Origin: Paraburkholderia aromaticivorans
GTDB lineage: Bacteria > Pseudomonadota > Gammaproteobacteria > Burkholderiales > Burkholderiaceae
Length of the DNA stretch: 64,000 bases
Direction: 5' to 3'
Assembly: GCF_012689525.1 (NCBI RefSeq)
Contig: NZ_CP051516.1
Span: 2,418,001-2,482,000, forward strand
In this document: piece by piece, positions 8,027 to 15,253 of the stretch
Layout of the letters: each line of letters begins with the position of its first letter
How positions within the stretch are numbered: position 1 is the stretch's first letter
The notes under the pieces: model-generated
Databases searched by the model: none
Seen by the model: the letters and a program-made list of their open reading frames with translations, nothing else
What the model was told of the DNA's origin: nothing
Program-made: the position numbers and the translations under genes

Positions 8027-8552
8027 GATGATGCTCGATCCAGTCGCGCGCATGCCGGATCAGCGCGGCTGCGTCGTCTTGCGAAAGACGTGCGACCTGC
8101 TCCGGCGGCGCATAGCTCGCTAGCGTGAGAAGCGGACCGGTGTGCGCGTCGAAACACCCACGCGTGCGCTGGAGAAACGCGAGCCACGCCTCGCCGGTGA
8201 GTGCCGCCACCTGCTCGCGCGGCGCGACCTCGAGCGACGTGCGTTTCAGCAAACGCGGTATCGCGGCGAGTGTAGCCGCACGTTGAAGCGGGTCCGCTTG
8301 GCCTGCCGCAAGGCTCGCTTCGATTCCGGCCAGTTCCTGCAAGGCATTGCGCCGGTAACGCTGCCGTTCGTAGCGGCGCCAGGCCGCCCATAGCGCCAGC
8401 AGCACGAGCGCGGGCAACACGATGGCGACAAGCACCCAGCCGATCGTTTGGGGTACGTACGATACCGGCTCGGGCAGCGGCAACTCCTGCAAGCCTTGCA
8501 GTTGCGGCGACCCATCCGCCACCGCCGACACGATGCCCGACACGCCGCTCAT
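8013..8552 (-). CDS. DUF4381 single-pass membrane protein
   Basis: The 179-residue product has one transmembrane helix at about residues 34-55 (IGWVLVAIVLPALVLLALWAAW). It is followed by a basic, helical cytosolic part with the DUF4381 pattern of a conserved Trp (EAWLAFLQRT) and a C-terminal ARDWIEHHH segment. The family is found almost only between DUF58 and batA in MoxR operons, as here. No activity is known; an adaptor between the membrane and the vWA proteins is a reasonable guess. ATG 8552 overlaps the DUF58 stop in an ATGA junction, and the 3' end overlaps batA by 14 nt. Confidence 0.75.
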   Translation of the reverse strand: MSGVSGIVSAVADGSPQLQGLQELPLPEPVSYVPQTIGWVLVAIVLPALVLLALWAAWRRYERQRYRRNALQELAGIEASLAAGQADPLQRAATLAAIPRLLKRTSLEVAPREQVAALTGEAWLAFLQRTRGCFDAHTGPLLTLASYAPPEQVARLSQDDAAALIRHARDWIEHHHVEI

Positions 8553-9511
8553 ATGCCACTCCCGGTGGCAGGCCGCGCGCGTTCGCCGAACAGACGGCGC
8601 ACCTGATCGACGGCTGGCTCGTCGGTGGAGAGCGCCATCAACGGCACGCCGCTCGTGCGCAGCAATTCGGCCACTTCGGCGGTGCGGCCGCTGAACAGGC
8701 TCGACAAGGGCCGGCGCACGCGTTCCTGTTCGATGCGCAATTCGACCTGCAAGCGCCCTTCGCTGACGACGAGCGCGCGGTGGCCCGGCATCTGCTGCCA
8801 CAGCGGATCGAAGATCATCGCGGCCACCACGTCGTTGTGCGCCGCGAGTTGCCGCAGCAGACGGCGCGTGCGCTCGCCCGCGCCGGCGAAATCGCTGATC
8901 ACGCAAATCAGATAGTCGTGTCCCGCCAGTTGAAGCACGCCTTCGAGCGCGGCGTCGAGTTGATCGTAAGCGGTTCGGGTCTCGCTTTCGGCGTGCAGTG
9001 CGCGATTCATCGCGGCGAGTGCGCCGAACAATGTCTTGATGCGGCTGCGGCTGCGCAACGGCTTGATGCGCGTGAGCTGGCTATCGTTGAACAGCACGCC
9101 GCCGACGCGGTCGCCCGCGGCAAACCCCATCCACACGGCGAGCGCGGCGGCTTCAGCGGCCACCACGGATTTGAACGCGCGATGCGAGCCGAAAAACATG
9201 CTCATGCGCTGATCGACGACCACCAGAAGCGGCCGGTCGCGCTCTTCGGTATAAGTGCGAACCTGCGGTTTGCCGAGCCGCAACGACGCCTTCCAGTCGA
9301 TATGACGAACATCGTCGCCCGGCAGATAGCCACGAATCTCTTCGAAGTTCAAACCGCGCCCACGCAGACGCGACGCGTGCGCACCGGACAGCACGCTCGA
9401 CACCGGCGCGGGCGCGACGAAACTCAAGCCGCGCGCCTGAAATTCGAGCTTCGCCAGATGTGCGGCGTCGACATACACGCTGCCGATGTCAGTAGAGGAC
9501 AGCACGGCCAC
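8549..9511 (-). CDS. DUF58 (vWA-like) protein of the MoxR operon
   Basis: The product of about 320 residues carries the DUF58 signature GRGLNFEEIRGYLPGDDVRHIDWKASLRLGKPQVRTYTEERDRP (outlined, near residues 50-95) followed by a vWA-like fold. Its metal site is D-Q-R-M-S (LLVVVDQRMSM), a partial MIDAS usual for DUF58. These cytosolic proteins pair with MoxR AAA+ ATPases. An ATG at 9526 exists, but AAGGAG lies just after it (9518-9523), so translation more likely begins at GTG 9511 or GTG 9505. It sits 31 nt downstream of moxR. Confidence 0.82.
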   Translation of the reverse strand: MAVLSSTDIGSVYVDAAHLAKLEFQARGLSFVAPAPVSSVLSGAHASRLRGRGLNFEEIRGYLPGDDVRHIDWKASLRLGKPQVRTYTEERDRPLLVVVDQRMSMFFGSHRAFKSVVAAEAAALAVWMGFAAGDRVGGVLFNDSQLTRIKPLRSRSRIKTLFGALAAMNRALHAESETRTAYDQLDAALEGVLQLAGHDYLICVISDFAGAGERTRRLLRQLAAHNDVVAAMIFDPLWQQMPGHRALVVSEGRLQVELRIEQERVRRPLSSLFSGRTAEVAELLRTSGVPLMALSTDEPAVDQVRRLFGERARPATGSGI

Positions 9512-9542
9512 GCCACTCCTTAGCATTGAAACGACAGCCGGA

Positions 9543-10502
9543 TCAGGCCGGCACCGCCACCTTTTCCACCAGACGGTCGATCACCCGGTCGGCGCTGATG
9601 CTCTCCGCGTTCGCATCGTAAGAAAGGATCAGACGATGCCGCAGCACCGGATGCATGACGGCGCGCACGTCGTCCGGCGTGACGAAACTGCGCGCCTGCA
9701 GCCAGGCCTGCACGCGGCTCGCGCGGTCGAGGCCGATCGCGCCGCGCGGGCTCGCGCCGACTTCGATCCATTTGCCGAGGTCGGCGTCGAGTTCCGCGCC
9801 GTGACGCGTCGCATTGACGATCGACACGATATAGTCGTCGATCGCGGGAGCCACGGCAATCTGGCGGATTTCTTCACGCACGGCGAAAATGATGTCCTGC
9901 GACAGCACGTCCGGCGCCTCGGCGGCCGCATTGCTCTCGTGCCGCAGCAGCCGCAGCATGGCGACCTCACTTTCAGGCGACGGATAGTCGATCAGCACCT
10001 TGAGAAGAAACCGATCCATTTGCGCTTCGGGCAATGGATAAGTGCCTTCCTGTTCAATCGGATTCTGAGTGGCCATCACGAGAAACAACGCGGACATGCG
10101 GTGCGTTTTTCCCGCGACTGAGATTTGCCGCTCTTCCATCGCTTCGAGCAATGCGGATTGAACCTTGGCCGGCGCGCGGTTGATTTCGTCGGCGAGAATC
10201 AGATTACCGAAAATCGGTCCGGGTTGAAAACTGAGCGTGCGTTCGCTACCGGATTGCAGCAGCGTTTCCGCGCCGGTGATGTCCGAGGGCAACAGATCGG
10301 GCGTGAACTGAATCCGGCTCATGGTGGCCGCGAGCCGCGTAGCAATCGCCTTGACCGTGCGCGTTTTGGCAAGCCCAGGCAGGCTTTCCAGCAATACATG
10401 ACCGTCCGCCAGCAACGCAATCAACACCTGCCGAACCACGGCCTGCTGGCCCACGATCGCCTCATTCACGCTCGCTTCGAACTGCAGAACGGTCTCGCGC
10501 AT
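9543..10502 (-). CDS. moxR: MoxR-family AAA+ ATPase
   Basis: The 319-residue product is a MoxR ATPase, a chaperone-like AAA+ protein that acts on vWA-domain partners to assemble or activate complexes. Motifs are Walker A LPGLAKT at residues 41-47, Walker B LILADEIN near residue 105, sensor 1 ATQNPIEQEGTYPLPEAQMDRF, and the C-terminal AAA lid with RASRVQAWLQA. It is the first gene of the minus-strand operon moxR-DUF58-DUF4381-batA-batBC-batD. The upstream 279 nt separate it from the divergent FGE gene, so the operon promoter must lie there. Confidence 0.9.
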   Translation of the reverse strand: MRETVLQFEASVNEAIVGQQAVVRQVLIALLADGHVLLESLPGLAKTRTVKAIATRLAATMSRIQFTPDLLPSDITGAETLLQSGSERTLSFQPGPIFGNLILADEINRAPAKVQSALLEAMEERQISVAGKTHRMSALFLVMATQNPIEQEGTYPLPEAQMDRFLLKVLIDYPSPESEVAMLRLLRHESNAAAEAPDVLSQDIIFAVREEIRQIAVAPAIDDYIVSIVNATRHGAELDADLGKWIEVGASPRGAIGLDRASRVQAWLQARSFVTPDDVRAVMHPVLRHRLILSYDANAESISADRVIDRLVEKVAVPA

Positions 10503-10781
10503 CGTGTTTTCTCTCTCAAGTCATTTATGTGAGTTCTGATTGAACGACCCGGATGCCATGCTTGCCGCACACACGGTAATGCACCGCTGCGTATTCGTCA
10601 AAGTTTCTAACTTGTTTAAAAAAAGTTATGAAATATCGGGAAAAAATTGCTACTCTCCAACTGGCTCGTTTGCACGAGTGCAACATTCTTATTCTGTATC
10701 GCTAAGCTTGTCCTGAAGCTTGAAATAAAGAGTCGACCGTTACGTACGACGACCCGGCCGTTTCACTGCGTGAGAGGAAAG
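10503..10781. promoter_or_regulatory. Divergent promoter region between the moxR operon and the sulfatase cluster
   Basis: This gap has an AT-rich core at 10595-10660 that stands out from the surrounding GC-rich DNA. It contains the inverted repeat TAACTT (10608-10613) / AAGTTA (10623-10628), a plausible operator or promoter element for one or both sides. No convincing -35/-10 pair could be fixed by eye. A frame open from 10647 continues into the FGE gene but has no ribosome site there. Confidence 0.35.
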
Positions 10782-12032
10782 ATGACGAGTGCAAGAGATC
10801 GAGGGCCTGCCAAGCCGTCCCGCTCGAACGGAACGGCCGTCGCGACAGCAACGCGTGCGTCACGCATGCGCAAACTGTTGCTATGGGGCACCCTCCTCGT
10901 CATGCTTCCCGCATGCGTCGGCGCCGCTGTCAGTTGGGCTTTCACACCGCATACTCCCGCTCATCCGCAACTCGTCCTCGGCGACGGCACGCACGGCCCG
11001 CTCGGCATGGCCTGGGTGCCCGGCGGTCAATTCCTGATGGGCAGCGACGCCAAACAGGCCCAGCCGAACGAGCGTCCCGCGCACAAGGTCAAGGTGCATG
11101 GCTTCTGGATGGACCGCCATCACGTCACGAACGCCGAATTCCGCCGCTTTGTCGTTGCGACCGGCTACGTCACCACCGCCGAGAAAAAGCCCGACTGGGA
11201 CAGCCTGAAAGTGCAGTTGCCGCCCGGCACGCCGCGTCCGCCCGACAGTGCGCTGGTGGCGGGCGCGATGGTGTTCGTCGGCACGAATCGCCCGGTGCCG
11301 CTGGATGATTATTCGCAGTGGTGGCGCTATGTGCCTGGCGCCGACTGGCGTCATCCGACCGGGCCCGACAGCAACATCATCGGTAAAGACGATCACCCTG
11401 TGGTGCAGGTGTCCTACGAAGATGCGCAGGCTTATGCGAAGTGGGCGGGCAAGCGCCTGCCGACCGAAGCCGAATGGGAATTCGCCGCGCGCGGCGGCCT
11501 CGACCAGGCCACGTACGCATGGGGCGAGCAGTTTTCCCCCGACGGCAAACAGATGGCCAACGTGTGGCAAGGCCAGCAGCCGCAGTCGTTTCCGGTCGTC
11601 AATCCGAAAGCGGGCGGCGCGCTCGGCACGAGTCCGGTGGGCACGTTTCCGGCCAACGGCTACGGCCTCTCCGACATGACCGGCAACGCCTGGCAATGGG
11701 TCGCCGACTGGTATCGCGCCGATCAATTCAGACGCGAAGCGGTGAGCACCAGCGCGATCGACAACCCGGTGGGTCCGCGCGACTCGTGGGATCCCGCCGA
11801 CCAGGGCGTGCCCGTCGACGCCCCCAAGCGCGTGACACGCGGCGGTTCGTTCCTGTGCAACGAAACCTACTGCCTGAGCTACCGGCCCAGCGCAAGACGC
11901 GGCACCGACCCCTATAACAGCATGTCGCATCTCGGCTTTCGCCTGGTGATGGACGAAGACACCTGGAAAGAAGCCGGCGCCCGTCAGGCCTCGGCGAGAG
12001 CCGCGGGCGCGCCAGGCATCGCCGGCGGGTAG
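10782..12032 (+). CDS. Formylglycine-generating enzyme (sulfatase-modifying factor) family protein
   Basis: FGE-type oxygenases convert an active-site cysteine of sulfatases to C-alpha-formylglycine using copper and O2. The 416-residue product has a basic N-terminus, a hydrophobic signal or anchor at about residues 31-55, and an FGE-sulfatase domain from MAWVPGGQFLMGSDAKQAQPNE onward. The diagnostic copper-binding cysteine pair is present in RGGSFLCNETYCLSYRPS. Other family blocks are VVQVSYEDAQAYAKWAGKRLPTEAEWEFAARGG (outlined) and the C-terminal HLGFRLV. ATG 10782 has GAGAGGA just upstream. A Cys-type sulfatase is encoded two genes downstream, its likely substrate. The N-terminus implies export, as seen in other bacterial periplasmic homologues. 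Confidence 0.9.
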   Translation: MTSARDRGPAKPSRSNGTAVATATRASRMRKLLLWGTLLVMLPACVGAAVSWAFTPHTPAHPQLVLGDGTHGPLGMAWVPGGQFLMGSDAKQAQPNERPAHKVKVHGFWMDRHHVTNAEFRRFVVATGYVTTAEKKPDWDSLKVQLPPGTPRPPDSALVAGAMVFVGTNRPVPLDDYSQWWRYVPGADWRHPTGPDSNIIGKDDHPVVQVSYEDAQAYAKWAGKRLPTEAEWEFAARGGLDQATYAWGEQFSPDGKQMANVWQGQQPQSFPVVNPKAGGALGTSPVGTFPANGYGLSDMTGNAWQWVADWYRADQFRREAVSTSAIDNPVGPRDSWDPADQGVPVDAPKRVTRGGSFLCNETYCLSYRPSARRGTDPYNSMSHLGFRLVMDEDTWKEAGARQASARAAGAPGIAGG

Positions 12033-12207
12033 CCCCGTGCGCCTGGTGGCTGCCTGACCGCGAATTGACTGCTGCCTGATCGCTATTTATTTGCTGCGCG
12101 TTTTGCTTTGAGCGCCGTTTCTCGCATCCGCGAGGTGTCGGCGCGTGTCGTGAGTGTCGGTTCAACTCGTCGGTTTAACTTATCGATCCAATCGAACTGG
12201 AGCCTGG

Positions 12208-13266
12208 ATGCAACCGTGCCGTCAGCCTGTGTGGTCAAGCCGTGCACTGCGCCTGATCCGGGCTGCATGCGTCGCAGTGAGTCTTGCCGGTTGCGCCGCG
12301 CAGCACGACGCCGTCACGCACGCCCAGCCGGCGGCAAACCAGCCCGCCGCCGCTTTGACTTCGTGGCGCGACACGCCGGCCAAACAGGCGATCCAGTCCT
12401 TCGTCGCCGACGTCACCCGCGAAGGCTCGCCGTCGTTCGTGCCGCCTGCGGACCGCATCGCCGTGTTCGACAACGACGGCACGCTGTGGAGCGAACAGCC
12501 GCTGTATTTCCAGTTCGTCTTCATGCTCGAACAGGTGAAGGCGGCCGCGCCGCAGCATCCCGAGTGGAAAGACAATCCGGCGTTCAAGGCGTTGGTCGCG
12601 AAAGACTACGGCGCGCTTGCGAACCAGCAGAAGGCGTTGCTGCAACTGGTCGCGGTTGCCAATAGCGGCATGACCGTCGACGATTACGACAAGACGATCC
12701 GCGCGTGGCTCGACAGTGCACGCCATCCAAAGTTCGGCCGGCCGTATACCGAACTCGTGTATCAACCGCAACTGGAATTGCTCGCCTATCTGCGCGCCAA
12801 CGGGTTCAAGACCTTCATCGTCTCGGGCGGCACGATCGAGTTCATGCGGGTGTGGGCCGAAAGGGTCTACGGCGTTCCGCCCGAGCAGATCATCGGCTCC
12901 AGCCAGATCGTGCAGTACGAGTCGCGCAACGGCCAGCCCGCTCTCGTGCGCCAGCCGAAACTGGATTTCGTCAACGACGGCCCCGGCAAACCGGTCGGCA
13001 TCTATCGCAACATCGGCCGCAAGCCGATTCTCGCGTTCGGCAACTCCGACGGCGATCTGCAGATGCTGCAGTACACCGCCAGCGGTCCGGGGCGGCATCT
13101 CGCGTTGCTGCTGCATCACGACGACGCCGCGCGTGAATTCGCTTACGACCGTGCGTCGAAAGTCGGCAAGCTCGACAAGGCATGGGACGAAGCAGTCGCC
13201 GACGGCTGGACGGTCGTCAGCATGAAGGACGACTGGCAAACGGTGTTTCCGGCGCCGAAGCAATAA
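12208..13266 (+). CDS. HAD-superfamily phosphatase-like lipoprotein
   Basis: The 352-residue product has a signal ending in lipobox SLAGC (Cys at about residue 32), so it should be anchored in the envelope. HAD motif I is FDNDGTLW (DNDGT), motif II IVSGGT, and motifs III/IV lie around KPILAFGNSDGDLQML. The fold and the insertion between motifs I and II resemble phosphoserine-phosphatase-like HAD hydrolases that act on phosphorylated small molecules. The start at 12208 has GGAG 5 nt upstream; an ATG-like start 18 codons earlier lacks this and would spoil the signal peptide. Its place between FGE and sulfatase suggests joint release of phosphate and sulfate from organic esters, which is an inference. 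Confidence 0.82.
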   Translation: MQPCRQPVWSSRALRLIRAACVAVSLAGCAAQHDAVTHAQPAANQPAAALTSWRDTPAKQAIQSFVADVTREGSPSFVPPADRIAVFDNDGTLWSEQPLYFQFVFMLEQVKAAAPQHPEWKDNPAFKALVAKDYGALANQQKALLQLVAVANSGMTVDDYDKTIRAWLDSARHPKFGRPYTELVYQPQLELLAYLRANGFKTFIVSGGTIEFMRVWAERVYGVPPEQIIGSSQIVQYESRNGQPALVRQPKLDFVNDGPGKPVGIYRNIGRKPILAFGNSDGDLQMLQYTASGPGRHLALLLHHDDAAREFAYDRASKVGKLDKAWDEAVADGWTVVSMKDDWQTVFPAPKQ

Positions 13267-13393
13267 GCCGCGCGCAGCGGCGAGCGCAGGCCGCAAGCAG
13301 ACCGCGGCCGACGAGGGGCAACCCCGTCACGCGAAGCAATGCATGACGGGCGGATAACAGGCAGATGAGCGTCAACTCCATTGGAGCGACACA

Positions 13394-15076
13394 ATGACAA
13401 AGGTGCTGAAAAAAGGACGTTACGCGTTGGGGGCGACCGTGCTTGCCCTTGCCGTGTTCGGGGTGCTGATCCTTCCATCGATCAACGCACCCGCGCAGAC
13501 GCAACCCGCGGCCAAACCCGCTCCGACGAGCGCCCCTCAACCGGCCGCCAAGTCGGCGCCGAAACCGAACATCCTCGTGATTTTCGGCGATGACGTCGGG
13601 CAAACCAACATCAGCGCCTACTCGCGCGGCGTGGTCGGCTACAAGACGCCGAATATCGACCGCATCGCGAACGAAGGCATGATCTTCACGGACTATTACG
13701 CCGAGAACAGTTGTACGGCGGGCCGCTCCTCCTTCATCACCGGCCAGACGCCGTTGCGCACCGGCTTGTCCAAGGTGGGCGCACCGGGCGCGCCGGTGGG
13801 TCTGCAAAAGAGCGACATGACGATCGCGCAGGCGCTCAAGCCGCTCGGTTACGCCACCGGCCAGTTCGGCAAGAACCACCTCGGCGACAAGAACGAGTAC
13901 CTGCCGACCAATCACGGCTTCGACGAGTTCTACGGCAATCTGTATCACCTGAACGCCGAAGAAGAACCTGAGCGCCCGTACTGGCCGAAAGACAAGAACG
14001 ACCCGTACGTGAAGAACTTCTCGCCGCGCGGGGTGATTCACAGCACCTCGGACGGCAAGGTTCAGGACACCGGCCCGCTCACCACCAAACGCATGGAGAC
14101 CATCGACGACGAAACCGGCGCGCACGCGGAAGAATTCATCCGCAAGCAGGTCAAGAACGGCACGCCCTTCTTCGTCTGGATGAACTACACGCGCATGCAC
14201 GTGTTCACGCATGTCCGTCCGGAATTCAACGGCAAGAGCGGCATGGCCGGCAACGAATACGCCGACGGCATGTGGGAGCACGATCAGGACGTCGGCAAAC
14301 TGCTCAAGCTGCTGGATGACCTGAATATTTCCAAAAACACCATCGTCATTTACACCACGGACAACGGGCCGAATCAGTTCTCGTGGCCCGATGCGGCGAC
14401 CACGCCGTTCCGCAGCGAGAAGGATTCGAACTGGGAAGGCGCGTTCCGTGTTCCGGCGATGGTGCGATGGCCGGGCCATATCAAGGCTGGCGAAACGTCC
14501 AACGGCATGTTCTCGGGCCTCGACTGGTTCCCGACGCTGCTCGCCGCGGCCGGCGACGGCGGCGTGAAGGACCGCTTGATGAAAGGATGGGCACCCAAGG
14601 CCGGCGGCGCGAGTTTCAAGAACCATCTCGACGGGTACAACCAGTTGCCGTTCCTGACAGGCCAGACGACCCAGGACCCGCGCACCGAGTTCTACTATTT
14701 CGACGACGACGGACAACTGGTTGCCATGCGCTGGGACCAGGACGGCAATGCGTGGAAGGCGGTCTTCTGCGAGCAGCGCGCGAAGGGCAACCTGAATATC
14801 TGGCAGGACCCGCTTGTCTGCCTGCGTCTGCCGAAGATATTCAATCTGCGCATGGATCCTTATGAACGGGCGGACATCACCTCGGATCAATACAACGACT
14901 GGGTGACGAAAAATGCCTATCTGACTGGCATAGCGACGCTGAAAGCTTCGACGTTCCTGCAGACGTTCGTCACGTATCCGCCGAGCCAGCGTCCCGCGAG
15001 CTTCAGCGTGGACGGTGTGCGCCGGCAGGTCGACAAGAAGATCGACGAGTCGTTCAAGAAGCGCGGACTGGAATAG
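13394..15076 (+). CDS. Exported Cys-type (type I) arylsulfatase
   Basis: The 560-residue product has a membrane/signal segment at about residues 10-30 and an Ala/Pro-rich linker. The sulfatase domain follows, with metal ligands in ILVIFGDDVGQTN (Asp66-Asp67) and YTTDNGPN. The modification site is Cys107-Thr-Ala-Gly-Arg111 (ENSCTAGRSSFITGQ). It matches the broader C-x-[PA]-x-R sulfatase signature, with Ala in place of the usual Pro. After conversion of Cys107 to formylglycine by FGE, it would hydrolyse sulfate esters in the periplasm or at the cell surface. It lies 127 nt after the HAD gene, on the same strand. The substrate cannot be predicted, although the overall sequence resembles choline-sulfatase-unrelated arylsulfatases. 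Confidence 0.9.
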   Translation: MTKVLKKGRYALGATVLALAVFGVLILPSINAPAQTQPAAKPAPTSAPQPAAKSAPKPNILVIFGDDVGQTNISAYSRGVVGYKTPNIDRIANEGMIFTDYYAENSCTAGRSSFITGQTPLRTGLSKVGAPGAPVGLQKSDMTIAQALKPLGYATGQFGKNHLGDKNEYLPTNHGFDEFYGNLYHLNAEEEPERPYWPKDKNDPYVKNFSPRGVIHSTSDGKVQDTGPLTTKRMETIDDETGAHAEEFIRKQVKNGTPFFVWMNYTRMHVFTHVRPEFNGKSGMAGNEYADGMWEHDQDVGKLLKLLDDLNISKNTIVIYTTDNGPNQFSWPDAATTPFRSEKDSNWEGAFRVPAMVRWPGHIKAGETSNGMFSGLDWFPTLLAAAGDGGVKDRLMKGWAPKAGGASFKNHLDGYNQLPFLTGQTTQDPRTEFYYFDDDGQLVAMRWDQDGNAWKAVFCEQRAKGNLNIWQDPLVCLRLPKIFNLRMDPYERADITSDQYNDWVTKNAYLTGIATLKASTFLQTFVTYPPSQRPASFSVDGVRRQVDKKIDESFKKRGLE

Positions 15077-15089
15077 CGCTGTTGCTGTC

Positions 15090-15124
15090 GACCGGAGTTC
15101 GCGCTTTAGCGCGTTACTCCGGTC
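15090..15124 (+). terminator. Two-part hairpin after the sulfatase gene
   Basis: Fourteen nt after the sulfatase stop, GACCGGAGT (15090-15098) pairs with ACTCCGGTC (15116-15124), enclosing a second stem of CGCGCT against AGCGCG. The result is a long, nearly continuous hairpin. No T-run follows, so it may be a factor-independent terminator of weak type, an mRNA-stabilising 3' end, or a transcription attenuator before the next gene. Confidence 0.5.
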
Positions 15125-15253
15125 CTATGCAGAGCACTTGCTCCGGTGCCATGCAAGTCAATTGCTGCGTTGTGCGCATCATCCTCCGATGGCGCGCGCA
15201 ACGCGCCACCCGAGCGGCGCATTTCACGCGCCGTTTTCAACGCCATTCAATCG

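Noticed and set aside
13217..14890. 557-codon open frame on the minus strand
   Set aside because: It is antisense to the sulfatase, whose motifs are clear; composition marks it as a shadow.
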